Assembly (NCBI RefSeq): GCF_013618475.1
Contig: NZ_JABJVN010000003.1
Coordinates: 1 to 64,000 of the forward strand
Length of the DNA stretch: 64,000 nucleotides
Direction of reading: 5' to 3'
Origin: Saccharibacillus deserti
GTDB taxonomy: Bacteria; Bacillota; Bacilli; Paenibacillales; Paenibacillaceae
Shown here: positions 8,476 through 17,645 of the stretch, piece after piece
Layout of the letters: every line of letters begins with the position of its first letter
How positions within the stretch are numbered: the first letter of the stretch is position 1
Notes under the pieces: generated by a model
Seen by the model: only the letters and a program-made list of their open reading frames with translations
What the model was told of the DNA's origin: nothing
Databases searched by the model: none
Program-made: the position numbers and the translations under genes

Positions 8476-9660
8476 ATGTCCAAACCGAAAGGCTTTGAAA
8501 AACCGGTCGGCGTGCGCGATTATCTGCCGCGTGCGACGAGAAGGCTGCGCCGGATCGAACGCAGCGTGCTCGACTGCATGGCCAACTGGGGCTATGATCC
8601 GATCAAAACGCCTACCTTGGAATATTACGATACGGTAGGGATTGCAAGCTCGACCCCGGACCGCAAACTTTACAAGCTGCTGAGCAGCCGCGGACAGACG
8701 CTTGTTCTGCGTTCGGACATGACGGCGCCGATTGCGCGCGTCGCCTCGTCCCTGCTGCGTGAAGAACCGCTGCCGCTGCGTTTGTCGTACCATGCGAATG
8801 TGTTCCGCGCGATCGAAGAAGAAGCGGGCCGCGAAGCGGAATTTTTCCAGACGGGCGTCGAGCTTGTCGGAGACCGTTCGCCGGAAGCGGATGCGGAAGT
8901 CATTGCGCTTGCGATTGCTTCGCTGCAGGCGGCGGGCGTGAAAACGTTCAAGTTCGCGATGGGACATGTCGGCTTCCTGAACGGGCTGTTCGACGAAGCG
9001 CTGCCGGATCGCACCGATGCGCAGCAGGCGCTGAAAGAGCGGCTGCTGCATCGCGATTATGTGGGTTTCCGCGAGACCACGGAGTCGCTGGGTCTCAAAC
9101 GCGAGCAGCAGGAAGAGCTCGAAGGACTGCTGCGCCTGCGCGGCGGAGTCGAGGTCTGCGAGCAGGCGGCCGGTCTGAGCGGCCATACGCTTGCGCTGGA
9201 GTCGCTGACGCACCTGCGCAGCGTCTGGGAAGCGCTGGTCGACTACGGCGTGTCGCAGCATGTTCTGATCGATCTGACGATGATCGGAGATTTCTCGTAT
9301 TATACGGGCATGGTATTCGAAGGCTATGCGGCGGAACTCGGTTTCCCCGTCTGCAGCGGCGGCCGTTACGACAATCTGCTGCGGCAGTTCGGCCGCGATG
9401 TTCCGGCAACGGGCTTCGCGCTCAAGACGACGCGTATCCTTGACGGCGTAGACGATCCGGCCGGCGAAGAAGAACGCCCGGCGCTGATCGTGTACGAAGC
9501 GAACCGCCGCGCGGAAGCGCTGGCCGAAGCCGGACGGATCCGCGCGGAAGGCGGGGCGGCGGTCACGCGCCTTGCGGCGGAGAACGCCGAAAGCGGGAAC
9601 GAGAGCGGCCGCTACAGCCGGGTGCTGCATTTTGCGGGGGAGAATTCGCCCGTCCAGTAA
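8476..9660 (+). CDS. hisZ: ATP phosphoribosyltransferase regulatory subunit HisZ
   Basis: A 394-residue paralogue of histidyl-tRNA synthetase catalytic core that lacks aminoacylation activity and forms the regulatory half of the short-form HisG enzyme. The N-terminus KPVGVRDYLPRATRRLRRIE and the HisRS-like motif 2 region LPLRLSYHANVFRAIEEEAG are visible, as is SGGRYDNLLRQFG. The start ATG at 8476 follows AGAGGTGA; an upstream in-frame GTG overlaps that site. It is first in the operon, and the 214-residue HisG next door confirms the two-subunit form of the first committed step. Confidence 0.93.
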   Translation: MSKPKGFEKPVGVRDYLPRATRRLRRIERSVLDCMANWGYDPIKTPTLEYYDTVGIASSTPDRKLYKLLSSRGQTLVLRSDMTAPIARVASSLLREEPLPLRLSYHANVFRAIEEEAGREAEFFQTGVELVGDRSPEADAEVIALAIASLQAAGVKTFKFAMGHVGFLNGLFDEALPDRTDAQQALKERLLHRDYVGFRETTESLGLKREQQEELEGLLRLRGGVEVCEQAAGLSGHTLALESLTHLRSVWEALVDYGVSQHVLIDLTMIGDFSYYTGMVFEGYAAELGFPVCSGGRYDNLLRQFGRDVPATGFALKTTRILDGVDDPAGEEERPALIVYEANRRAEALAEAGRIRAEGGAAVTRLAAENAESGNESGRYSRVLHFAGENSPVQ

Positions 9661-9776
9661 GCGGCAGCCCCTGCCGCAAAGCGGCTTCATTTGAATGGAA
9701 CCGGAAAGATCGTCGCCGACGACAACCGGATGCTTGCTTATAGAAAAAGAACCTTGGACAAGAGGAGGAGAGAAGC

Positions 9777-10421
9777 ATGGGAGAAGTGCTGAAAGTGGCG
9801 ATGCCGAAAGGCCGCATCTACAAAAAAGCCGCGCAGCTGTTCCGCGAAGCGGGCATCGTCATTCCGGACGATGTGGATGACTCGCGCCGGCTGGTCATTC
9901 CGATTCCGGAAGCGAATATGGAATTCATTATGGCGAAGCCGGTCGACGTGCCGACTTATGTCGAATACGGCGTAGCCGATATCGGAATCGTCGGCAAGGA
10001 CGTGCTGCTCGAAGAAAACCGCGACGTGTACGAACTGTTGGATCTGGGCATCGCCCGCTGCCGCATGTCGGTCATCGCGCTGCCGGACCGGCAGCCGGGT
10101 ATCCATCTGCGGGTGGCGACCAAGTATCCGAACGTGGCGGCGCGCTATTTCCGCGAGCAGGGCGAGCAGGTCGAAGTGATCAAGCTGAACGGCTCGATCG
10201 AGCTGGCCCCGCTGATCGGCCTGGCCGACCGGATCGTCGATATGGTCGAGACGGGACAGACGCTCAAGGATAACGGACTGGTGGAACTGGAGAGCATCTT
10301 CGGCATTACGAGCCGCCTGATCGCGAACCGGGTCAGCTACCGGATGAAGAACGACGCGATCCAGCGGCTGTGCGACAAGCTGGAGAAGGTCATGCCGGGT
10401 GCCGGAGCGGCCAAGGCTTAG
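9777..10421 (+). CDS. hisG: ATP phosphoribosyltransferase catalytic subunit, short form
   Basis: A 214-residue enzyme joining ATP and PRPP to phosphoribosyl-ATP, step 1 of histidine synthesis. The length is that of short HisG lacking the C-terminal regulatory domain, consistent with HisZ upstream. [13 protein letters not shown] at the N-terminus, [14 protein letters not shown], and the PRPP-binding region [20 protein letters not shown] with [12 protein letters not shown] are clear. The RBS GAGGAGGAG precedes the ATG. Confidence 0.95.
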   Translation: MGEVLKVAMPKGRIYKKAAQLFREAGIVIPDDVDDSRRLVIPIPEANMEFIMAKPVDVPTYVEYGVADIGIVGKDVLLEENRDVYELLDLGIARCRMSVIALPDRQPGIHLRVATKYPNVAARYFREQGEQVEVIKLNGSIELAPLIGLADRIVDMVETGQTLKDNGLVELESIFGITSRLIANRVSYRMKNDAIQRLCDKLEKVMPGAGAAKA

Positions 10422-10452
10422 AACGGACAATGAAGAAGCGGGAGGAACAACC

Positions 10453-11775
10453 ATGAAGATCGTACAGGCGGAACAGTTCGATCTGCGCCGGGACGTGGAA
10501 TACGGTTCGGAAGAGCAGGTCGCGATCGTCAAGCGGATCGTCGGCGACATCAAGTCGGAAGGCGACGCGGCGCTGCTGCGCTATACGGAGAGCCTTGACC
10601 GGACCAAGCTCGAAGCTTCGCAGCTGCGCGTCACGGACGCGGAGCTGCAGGCGGCCTACGGCCGGGTCGAGCCGTCCTTTATCGAAGCGATCGCGGCGGC
10701 GGCCGCGAATATCCGCGCTTTCCACGAACGGCAGAAGCGCAATTCCTGGATGGACCTGCAGCCGGACGGCAGCCTGCTGGGACAGATCATCCGGCCGCTG
10801 CGCCGGGTAGGCGTCTACGTGCCGGGCGGCAAAGCCGCCTACCCGTCTTCCGTGCTGATGAACGTCATTCCCGCCCAGGTGGCGGGCGTGCCGGAGATCG
10901 TCATGGTCACGCCGCCGGCAACGGGCGGCCGCGAAGGGATCGACCCGTACATTCTCGTCGCAGCCGCGGAAGCGGGCGTGACCGAGATGTACCGCGTCGG
11001 CGGTGCGCAGGCGATCGCGGCGCTGGCCTACGGCACGGACAGTATCGAGCGGGTCGATAAGATCTGCGGACCGGGCAATATCTACGTCGCGCTGGCCAAG
11101 CGCGAAGTGTACGGGCTGGTCGATATCGACAGTCTGGCCGGCCCGAGCGAGATCGTCGTCCTGGCGGACGAGACGGCCGATCCGGAATATGTGGCGGCCG
11201 ACCTGCTGTCGCAGGCGGAGCACGACGAACTGGCTTCGGCCATTCTCGTGACGACGTCGCAGCGGCTGGCGGAATACGTCTCCGCCGAAGTAGAACGCCA
11301 GCTGTCCCTGCTGCCGCGCGAAAATATCGCGCGGGCTTCGATCGAAAACTACGGCGCGATCATCGTGACCGAGAGCCTCGAAGAAGGCATCGCCGTGGTG
11401 AACCGGCTGGCGCCGGAACATCTGGAAGTGATGGTGCAGAATCCGGTCGATTACCTGGGCCTGATCGAGAACGCGGGTGCGATCTTCCTCGGTCCGTACA
11501 GTTCGGAGCCGGTCGGCGATTACTTCGCCGGACCGAACCATATCATTCCGACGAACGGCACGGCGCGGTTCGCTTCGCCGGTCGACGTGGACGACTTTAT
11601 CAAAAAATCGAGTTTGATCCAATACAGCAAGCAGGCGCTTCTCGCCAATGCCGCGACGATCATGGAGCTGGCACGCCGGGAAGGTCTGGAAGGCCACGCT
11701 CGCGCGATCGAAGTGCGGGTGAACAAAGAAGGCGCGCCGAATTCAACAGACGAGAAAGCGGGGATACAGGGATGA
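10453..11775 (+). CDS. hisD: Histidinol dehydrogenase
   Basis: A 440-residue NAD- and zinc-dependent enzyme that oxidises histidinol to histidine. Characteristic segments: VGVYVPGGKAAYPSSVLMN, VGGAQAIAALAYGT, KICGPGNIYVALAKREVYG, SLAGPSEIVVLAD, and SQAEHDELASAILVT with metal and catalytic residues. The ATG at 10453 is preceded by GGGAGGAA; the reading frame is open further upstream but without a site. It overlaps hisB by four bases. Confidence 0.96.
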   Translation: MKIVQAEQFDLRRDVEYGSEEQVAIVKRIVGDIKSEGDAALLRYTESLDRTKLEASQLRVTDAELQAAYGRVEPSFIEAIAAAAANIRAFHERQKRNSWMDLQPDGSLLGQIIRPLRRVGVYVPGGKAAYPSSVLMNVIPAQVAGVPEIVMVTPPATGGREGIDPYILVAAAEAGVTEMYRVGGAQAIAALAYGTDSIERVDKICGPGNIYVALAKREVYGLVDIDSLAGPSEIVVLADETADPEYVAADLLSQAEHDELASAILVTTSQRLAEYVSAEVERQLSLLPRENIARASIENYGAIIVTESLEEGIAVVNRLAPEHLEVMVQNPVDYLGLIENAGAIFLGPYSSEPVGDYFAGPNHIIPTNGTARFASPVDVDDFIKKSSLIQYSKQALLANAATIMELARREGLEGHARAIEVRVNKEGAPNSTDEKAGIQG

Positions 11776-12380
11776 CGGAAGCCAATCAGGCAGGAACGCG
11801 GAGCGCAAGCATCGCGCGCAAAACGAACGAGACGGACATCAAGCTGTCGTTCGGAATCGACGGAACCGGCGTATCGGAAATTTCGACGGGGGTTCCTTTT
11901 CTCAACCATATGCTCGATCTGTTCGCGAAACACGGCCAATTCGACCTGAAGGTCGACGCGGACGGGGACATCGAGATCGACGATCACCACACGGTCGAAG
12001 ATATCGGCATCTGCCTGGGCGGAACGCTGCTGGAATCGCTCGGCGACAAACGCGGTATCAAGCGCTATGCCAGCGTATTCGTGCCGATGGACGAAGCGCT
12101 CGCCCAGGTTATCATCGATATAAGCGGCCGCCCGCACTTCGAGTACCGCGCGGAATATCCGTCGAATCTGGTCGGTACTTTTTCCACGGAGATGGTGCAC
12201 GAGTTCCTGTGGAAGTTCGCGCTGGAATCGCGCATCACGCTGCACGTCATCGTGCACTACGGCCGCAATACGCACCATATGATCGAAGCGGTGTTCAAGG
12301 CGCTCGGACGCGCGCTCGACGAAGCGACTTCGATCGATCCGCGCGTGACCGGGGTGCCCTCGACGAAGGGAGTGCTGTAA
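11772..12380 (+). CDS. hisB: Imidazoleglycerol-phosphate dehydratase
   Basis: A 202-residue, manganese-dependent dehydratase without the histidinol-phosphatase fusion seen in enterobacteria. Two HHxxE-type motifs are present: DDHHTVEDIGICLG and NTHHMIEAVFKALGRAL, along with PFLNHMLDLFAKH and the closing STKGVL. The ATG overlaps the hisD stop (ATGA). Histidinol phosphatase is supplied separately by HisJ at 15583. Confidence 0.96.
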   Translation: MTEANQAGTRSASIARKTNETDIKLSFGIDGTGVSEISTGVPFLNHMLDLFAKHGQFDLKVDADGDIEIDDHHTVEDIGICLGGTLLESLGDKRGIKRYASVFVPMDEALAQVIIDISGRPHFEYRAEYPSNLVGTFSTEMVHEFLWKFALESRITLHVIVHYGRNTHHMIEAVFKALGRALDEATSIDPRVTGVPSTKGVL

Positions 12381-12381
12381 C

Positions 12382-13008
12382 ATGACCGTCGCGATCGTCG
12401 ACTACGGCATGGGCAATCTGCACAGCGTCAGCAAAGCGGTGGAGCGGCTCGGATACGAGTACCTGATCACCGGCGACGAAGTCGAGATCATGCGGGCTTC
12501 CAGCGTGCTGCTGCCCGGAGTGGGCGCGTTCGGCGACGCCATGAGCCATCTGCGCGATACCGGCCTCGACCTCGTCATGCGCCGCGCCGCGGGCGAAGGC
12601 CGTCCGCTGCTCGGCATCTGCCTCGGCATGCAGCTTCTGTTCGACGGAAGCGCGGAGCACGGCGACCACGAAGGCCTCGGGCTGCTGCCGGGACGCGCGG
12701 TGCGCTTCCCGAGCGGAGAGCTCAAAGTGCCGCATATGGGCTGGAATCGGCTGGACTTCACGCGAAGCGGGGAACCGCTGCTCGGCGGACTGGAAGAAGG
12801 GCATGTCTACTTCGTCCATTCGTACCATGTGGAACTGGGCGAGCCAAGCGATCTGATCGCGTCGGCGGACTACGGGCTGCCGGTCACGGCGATCGTGGGC
12901 CGGGATAACGTCTACGGCATGCAGTTCCACCCGGAAAAAAGCGGGGAACTGGGCATGAACCTGCTGCGGAATTTCCTGAAGCTGTCCGAAGGATCGGCAA
13001 TGATTTGA
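12382..13008 (+). CDS. hisH: Imidazole glycerol phosphate synthase glutaminase subunit
   Basis: A 208-residue class I glutamine amidotransferase that feeds ammonia to HisF. The nucleophile Cys lies in LLGICLGMQLLFDGS, and the His and Glu of the triad lie in GMQFHPEKSG. It starts one base after the hisB stop codon. Confidence 0.96.
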   Translation: MTVAIVDYGMGNLHSVSKAVERLGYEYLITGDEVEIMRASSVLLPGVGAFGDAMSHLRDTGLDLVMRRAAGEGRPLLGICLGMQLLFDGSAEHGDHEGLGLLPGRAVRFPSGELKVPHMGWNRLDFTRSGEPLLGGLEEGHVYFVHSYHVELGEPSDLIASADYGLPVTAIVGRDNVYGMQFHPEKSGELGMNLLRNFLKLSEGSAMI

Positions 13009-13056
13009 GCGGACGAGCTTTTTGACAAGCATATGAAGGAAAAAGGAGAGCTGACG

Positions 13057-13791
13057 ATGACGGCATTTACGATTTATCCGGCAATCGATATTCGCGGCGG
13101 CAAATGCGTGCGGCTGCTGCAGGGCGATTACGACCAGGAGACGGTATTCAACGAAAGCCCGCTGGATGCGGCGAAGCAGTGGGAAAATCTCGGCGGGCAG
13201 TACGTCCATCTGGTCGATCTCGACGGAGCCAAAGCGGGTCGTCCGGTCAACCATGAACTGATCGGAAACATCGCGTCGGCGCTGAACGTGCCTGTTCAGA
13301 TCGGCGGAGGGCTGCGCACGTTCGAAGATGTGCGTCTGCTGCTGTCGCTCGGCGTGAGCCGGGTCATCCTGGGTACGGCGGCGATCGAAGACAAAGCCTT
13401 CACGGAAAAAGTGCTGGCCGAATACGGAGACCGCGCTGCGATCGGAATCGACGCGAGAAACGGCTTCGTGGCAACGAGAGGCTGGCTGGAAACATCGGAA
13501 GTGCGTGCGGAAGATTTGGCGAAGGAACTGGCGGCCAAAGGCGCGGAGACGTTCATCTTCACCGACATTTCGCGCGACGGCATGATGCAGGGACCCAACG
13601 TGGAAGCGATTCTGAGCCTGGCCGAAGCGTCGGGCAAAACAGTAATCGCCTCGGGCGGCGTAAGCGTGCAGGCGGATCTGGAGCGCCTAGCGGCTCATGC
13701 GGCGGACGGCATCGGCGGAGCGATCGTCGGCAAAGCGCTGTATACGGGAAGTATCGACCTGGCGGCGGCGCTGCAGGCGGTCGGGCGTTAA
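13057..13791 (+). CDS. hisA: Phosphoribosylformimino-AICAR-phosphate isomerase
   Basis: A 244-residue (beta/alpha)8 barrel catalysing an Amadori rearrangement. The N-terminal [20 protein letters not shown] contains the catalytic Asp, the second catalytic Asp is in [14 protein letters not shown], and the phosphate-binding loops are QIGGGLRT and [14 protein letters not shown] at 13042-13047 selects the ATG at 13057 over an in-frame ATG at 13033. Confidence 0.95.
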   Translation: MTAFTIYPAIDIRGGKCVRLLQGDYDQETVFNESPLDAAKQWENLGGQYVHLVDLDGAKAGRPVNHELIGNIASALNVPVQIGGGLRTFEDVRLLLSLGVSRVILGTAAIEDKAFTEKVLAEYGDRAAIGIDARNGFVATRGWLETSEVRAEDLAKELAAKGAETFIFTDISRDGMMQGPNVEAILSLAEASGKTVIASGGVSVQADLERLAAHAADGIGGAIVGKALYTGSIDLAAALQAVGR

Positions 13792-13852
13792 GCGGAATCG
13801 GAATTTAAACGGATCGGAATTTAAAAAAACTGAAGTCGAAAGGAGGAGCCGT

Positions 13853-14611
13853 ATGCTCGCGAAACGAATTATTCCGTGTCTGGACGTCAAGGACGGACGC
13901 GTGGTTAAAGGAGTCAATTTCGTCAATCTGCGCGATGCCGGCGATCCGGTCGAGCTGGCCTCGGTCTATGACCGGGAAGGCGCGGACGAACTCGTCTTCC
14001 TCGATATTTCGGCGTCGGTCGAAGGGCGGGCGACGATGGTCGAGGTGGTGCGCCAGACGGCGGGAGAGATCACGATCCCGTTCACGGTCGGAGGCGGCAT
14101 CTCGCAGGTGGACGACATGAAGCGGATCCTGCGCGCGGGCGCCGACAAAACGGCGGTCAACACGGCGGCGGTACTGCGTCCCGAGCTGATTGCCGAAGGC
14201 GCGCGCCGCTTCGGTTCGCAGTGCATCGTGCTGGCGGTGGACGCCAAGTACAATGCGGAGTGGGAAGAATGGGAAGTGTACACGCACGGCGGGCGCAAAC
14301 CGACCGGCATCCGCGCGCTGGAATGGGTGCGGCGCGCCGAATCGCTCGGAGCGGGCGAAATCCTGCTGACGAGCATGGACGCCGACGGCACCAAAGACGG
14401 CTTCGACCTCAAGCTTACGCGCGCGGTCTGCCGCGAAGTGTCGGTGCCGGTCATCGCTTCGGGCGGAGCGGGCACCTCGGAGCATTTCTACGATGTCTTC
14501 ACGGAAGGCACGGCGGACGCGGGTCTTGCGGCGACCATTTTCCATTACAAAGAAATCGCGATTCCGGATTTGAAGAATCAATTGAAGCAAAAAGGAGTCG
14601 AAATCAGATGA
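13853..14611 (+). CDS. hisF: Imidazole glycerol phosphate synthase cyclase subunit
   Basis: A 252-residue barrel that uses HisH-derived ammonia to make imidazole glycerol phosphate and AICAR. Catalytic Asp residues are in [18 protein letters not shown] and [15 protein letters not shown], with phosphate loops FTVGGGIS and [22 protein letters not shown] at 13839-13848 selects the ATG at 13853. Its stop codon overlaps the start of hisIE (ATGA). Confidence 0.96.
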   Translation: MLAKRIIPCLDVKDGRVVKGVNFVNLRDAGDPVELASVYDREGADELVFLDISASVEGRATMVEVVRQTAGEITIPFTVGGGISQVDDMKRILRAGADKTAVNTAAVLRPELIAEGARRFGSQCIVLAVDAKYNAEWEEWEVYTHGGRKPTGIRALEWVRRAESLGAGEILLTSMDADGTKDGFDLKLTRAVCREVSVPVIASGGAGTSEHFYDVFTEGTADAGLAATIFHYKEIAIPDLKNQLKQKGVEIR

Positions 14612-15390
14612 ATAGAGAAAACGACGTGACCGTTTCTCCCGAGCAGTTTGCGGGACAGGTCAAATGGGACGCGCAGGGACTGGCTCCGGCAATCGTGCAG
14701 GACGCGCAGAGCAAGGAAGTGCTGACGCTCGCCTACATGAACGAAGAATCGCTGCGCCGCTCGATCGAATCGGGCGAGACGTGGTTCTGGAGCCGTTCGC
14801 GGCAGGAATTTTGGCACAAAGGCGCGACGTCGGGCAACGTGCAGCGGATCGTCTCGCTGAGCTACGATTGCGACGGAGACGCGCTGCTGGTCGGCGTGAT
14901 TCCGGCCGGACCGGCCTGCCATACGGGACGGGTGGGCTGCTTCTTCAACAAGGCTGAACTTGCAGGCGCAGCGGCCGAAGCGGTCGGAGTTGACGCGGTC
15001 GGAGCCGGGGCGGAAAGCGAGCGCGTGCTCGGTTCGGAGCCGGAATTCGCGCAGACGTCGGCGGCTCCTGCCGGAGAGAAGGGATCGGCCGGACGTTTCG
15101 ACGTGCTGGGCGAGCTGGAAGGCATCATCGCCGAACGCGACCGCGAACGGCCGGAAGGCGCTTATACGACGTATTTGTTCGAAAAAGGGATCGACAAGAT
15201 TCTCAAAAAAGTCGGCGAAGAAACGGCGGAGTCGATCATCGCGGCCAAAAACGGCGACAACGCCGAACTGCGCCTCGAAGTGAGCGACCTGATCTATCAC
15301 CTGCTCGTGCTGCTGCAGGAGCGCAAGCTGCCGCTGGACGAGATCATGGACGAACTGGCGCGCCGGCACGAGCGCCCGCGCCGGGACTGA
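14608..15390 (+). CDS. hisIE: Bifunctional phosphoribosyl-AMP cyclohydrolase / phosphoribosyl-ATP pyrophosphatase
   Basis: A 260-residue fusion for steps 2 and 3 of histidine synthesis. The HisI domain (about 1-115) shows [37 protein letters not shown], metal site [13 protein letters not shown] and [13 protein letters not shown]. The HisE domain (about 165-260) shows [20 protein letters not shown] and [20 protein letters not shown]. The two are joined by an Ala/Gly/Glu-rich linker of about 45 residues, longer than usual for HisIE proteins, which are mostly near 210-230 residues. It is translationally coupled to hisF. Confidence 0.94.
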   Translation: MNRENDVTVSPEQFAGQVKWDAQGLAPAIVQDAQSKEVLTLAYMNEESLRRSIESGETWFWSRSRQEFWHKGATSGNVQRIVSLSYDCDGDALLVGVIPAGPACHTGRVGCFFNKAELAGAAAEAVGVDAVGAGAESERVLGSEPEFAQTSAAPAGEKGSAGRFDVLGELEGIIAERDRERPEGAYTTYLFEKGIDKILKKVGEETAESIIAAKNGDNAELRLEVSDLIYHLLVLLQERKLPLDEIMDELARRHERPRRD

Positions 15391-15582
15391 CCGGATTCAT
15401 CTGACCGGACGCCCAGGATCGGGCCGATCCGACCTGCCGGCCCGGATCCGATCGACGGGGTTCGTTCGAAGAAGGACGGCGGCCCGCAGCCGTGCAGAGC
15501 GGCAGATCAAAGCGGCGGACAACCGGCAGGGCAGCCGGAACGGTCCGCCTTTTCTATTGGACAAGCGAGAGGAGAGAATCTT

Positions 15583-16407
15583 ATGCGGATCGATTACCAT
15601 ACGCATCACGAGCGCTGCGGCCATGCCGTCGGCACGCTGGAGCAGTACGTGCAGCGCGGCATCGAGCTTGGCCTGGGGCAGCTCGGCTTGTCGGACCATA
15701 TGCCGCTGATCCATGTCGATCCGGCGAAGTATTATCCGGAAATGGCGATGCCGATGGACGAGCTGCCAAGGTACGTCGAGGAAGTGCTGGCTTTGAAGCA
15801 AAAGTACCGGGACCAAATCGACATCAAGCTGGGACTCGAAGGCGATTATATCGAAGGATACGAAGACGAGATCAAGCGAATCGTCGACGCTTACCCGTGG
15901 GATTACGTCATCGGCTCCGTCCATTTTCTCGGCGAATGGGATGTGACCGATTTCCGGCAGACGGCCGGATGGGAAGGGCGCGATCCGCTTGAAGTCTATC
16001 GCACGTATTACGGGGCGGTCGGTAGCGCGGCGGAGACGGGATTCTACGATATCGTCGGTCATTTCGATGTCATCAAGCGGTTCGGTTACGGACCCGCCCC
16101 GGAGCAGTCCGCGGAGCAAGAAGCGCTGGAGAACGCGGCGCTGAGCCGCATCGCGGCCAGCGATATCGTGATGGAGCTCAACGCTTCGGGGCTGACCAAG
16201 CCGTGCGCGGAGATGTTCCCGTCGGAAAATCTGCTTCGGCGCGCGCTTGCGCTCGGCATTCCGCTGACGCTCGGATCCGACGCGCACGATCCGGCGAAGC
16301 TGTCCGAAAACCTGGACAAAGCCCGTGCGCAGCTGCTTGAGCTCGGGGTTCGCGAGGTAGCGACGTTCGATCGCCGGGTGCGGACGATGATCGCTTTAAC
16401 GGAATAA
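15583..16407 (+). CDS. hisJ: Histidinol-phosphatase, PHP family
   Basis: A 274-residue PHP-type phosphatase removing phosphate from histidinol phosphate. Metal-binding motifs are RIDYHTHHERCGHAVGT, LGLSDHMPL, LGLEGDYIEGYE, VIGSVHFLGEWD, DIVGHFDVIKRFG and TLGSDAHDPAKL. GAGAGGAGAG precedes the ATG. A 192-base GC-rich gap without a terminator separates it from hisIE, so it is likely still part of the his transcript; a terminator follows it. Confidence 0.92.
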   Translation: MRIDYHTHHERCGHAVGTLEQYVQRGIELGLGQLGLSDHMPLIHVDPAKYYPEMAMPMDELPRYVEEVLALKQKYRDQIDIKLGLEGDYIEGYEDEIKRIVDAYPWDYVIGSVHFLGEWDVTDFRQTAGWEGRDPLEVYRTYYGAVGSAAETGFYDIVGHFDVIKRFGYGPAPEQSAEQEALENAALSRIAASDIVMELNASGLTKPCAEMFPSENLLRRALALGIPLTLGSDAHDPAKLSENLDKARAQLLELGVREVATFDRRVRTMIALTE

Positions 16408-16412
16408 AACGG

Positions 16413-16446
16413 GGGAGACGCCGGTTTCGGCGTCTCTTTGCTTTTG
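16413..16446 (+). terminator. Terminator after hisJ
   Basis: GAGACGCCG pairs with CGGCGTCTC, followed by TTTGCTTTT. Confidence 0.8.
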
Positions 16447-16464
16447 CCTCTCCTGCGATTGGGG

Positions 16465-16470
16465 TATAAT
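16465..16470 (+). promoter_or_regulatory. -10 element before the PRPP synthetase paralogue
   Basis: TATAAT preceded at 17 bases by a weak -35 TTTTGC (16442-16447). It sits directly after the hisJ terminator. Confidence 0.45.
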
Positions 16471-16562
16471 CAAGGCAGGTTAAGGTGAAAAGAACAAATC
16501 GGTTCAATTCGCCGCGCCGCTGTCTGCGTCGCGGTTTAATCAAAAAGATGCGGGAGGGTGCC

Positions 16563-17510
16563 ATGCAGCACAGGATGCGTGTATTTTCAGGATCGTCCAA
16601 TCCGGGTCTGGTGGACCGGATCTGCGAAGATCTGGGCGTTACGCCCGGCAAAATCAAACTGACCAAATTCAAAAGCGGCGAGAGTTATGTGCATTACGAG
16701 GAAAGTATCCGCAACCTGGATGTTTTTCTGGTCCAGTCGCTGTCCCATCCGATCAACGAACATTTCGTCGAACTGCTGGTGATGATCGACGCGGCCAAGC
16801 GGGCTTCGGCACGTACGGTGAATGTCGTCATTCCTTATTACGGATATGCCCGGCAGGAGCGCAAAGCGGCTCCCCGCGAGCCGATTTCGGCCAAGATGGT
16901 CGCGGATGTGCTGACAACGGCGGGCGCAACCCGCGTTGTGACGATCGAACTGCATGCTGCCGCCATTCAAGGATTCTTCAATATTCCGGTCGATCATCTG
17001 ACCACGCTGGATCTGATTGCCGATTATCTGCGCAGCAAAAACATTACCGATCCGGTAGTGGTCTCGCCGGATGCGGGACGGGCGAAACTTGCCGAGAAAT
17101 TGGCGAACCGCCTCGATTCTCCGGTCGCGATCATGCTCAAAAAGCGCCCGGCCCACAACGAGGCGATGATCACCCATGTGATCGGCGATGTCGAAGGGCG
17201 GACTCCGATCATTATGGAAGATCTGATCGATACCGGATCCACGATTCTCAAGGTCGTCGAAGGACTCAAAGAACGCAATGCCAAAGACCCGATCGTCTGC
17301 GCCACGCACGCCGTATTTTCCGACGGGGCGCTGCAGCGTCTGGATCATCCGAGCATTCGGGAAGTCGTTATCACCGATTCGATCGCGCTTTCCGAAGAAC
17401 ATTCGGAACGGTTCACGGTACTTCCGGTCGCTCCGATGCTGGCCCGGGCCATTCATATTATCCTGGAAGGCGGCTCGCTTGCGACGCTGTTCAGCGACTC
17501 CGGCATTTGA
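16563..17510 (+). CDS. Ribose-phosphate pyrophosphokinase paralogue
   Basis: A 315-residue class I PRPP synthetase homologue that would make PRPP, the substrate of HisG. Retained: NEHFVELLVMIDAAKRASA, VIPYYGYARQERKA, REPISAKMVADVL, catalytic-site His in IELHAAAIQGFF, SPD at the ribose-5-phosphate region and the flexible-loop Lys/Arg in LKKRP. Altered relative to B. subtilis Prs: the ATP loop FSDGE reads FKSGE, the segment HGG after SPD reads AGR, and the PRPP-binding motif DDIIDTAGT reads EDLIDTGST. GGGAGGG at 16552-16558 selects the ATG at 16563. It is probably a specialised second copy, not the housekeeping prs of the glmU locus; activity is inferred, not shown. Confidence 0.82.
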   Translation: MQHRMRVFSGSSNPGLVDRICEDLGVTPGKIKLTKFKSGESYVHYEESIRNLDVFLVQSLSHPINEHFVELLVMIDAAKRASARTVNVVIPYYGYARQERKAAPREPISAKMVADVLTTAGATRVVTIELHAAAIQGFFNIPVDHLTTLDLIADYLRSKNITDPVVVSPDAGRAKLAEKLANRLDSPVAIMLKKRPAHNEAMITHVIGDVEGRTPIIMEDLIDTGSTILKVVEGLKERNAKDPIVCATHAVFSDGALQRLDHPSIREVVITDSIALSEEHSERFTVLPVAPMLARAIHIILEGGSLATLFSDSGI

Positions 17511-17588
17511 TCGGTATTTGTTCGGAGTCAAGTATCCGGCGAAGGTCCCGGCACGGCGGCCCTTTTGTTGGGAGGGACCGGGGAATTA

Positions 17589-17597
17589 TGGTATACT
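17589..17597 (+). promoter_or_regulatory. Extended -10 promoter before the TPR gene
   Basis: TGGTATACT is an extended -10 (TGnTATACT) located about 50 bases before the GTG start; no strong -35 is seen. Confidence 0.45.
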
Positions 17598-17645
17598 GAT
17601 TTCGCTATTCGATTTTAAGCAGTTAACAAAGGGGGCCTTGCTCAG

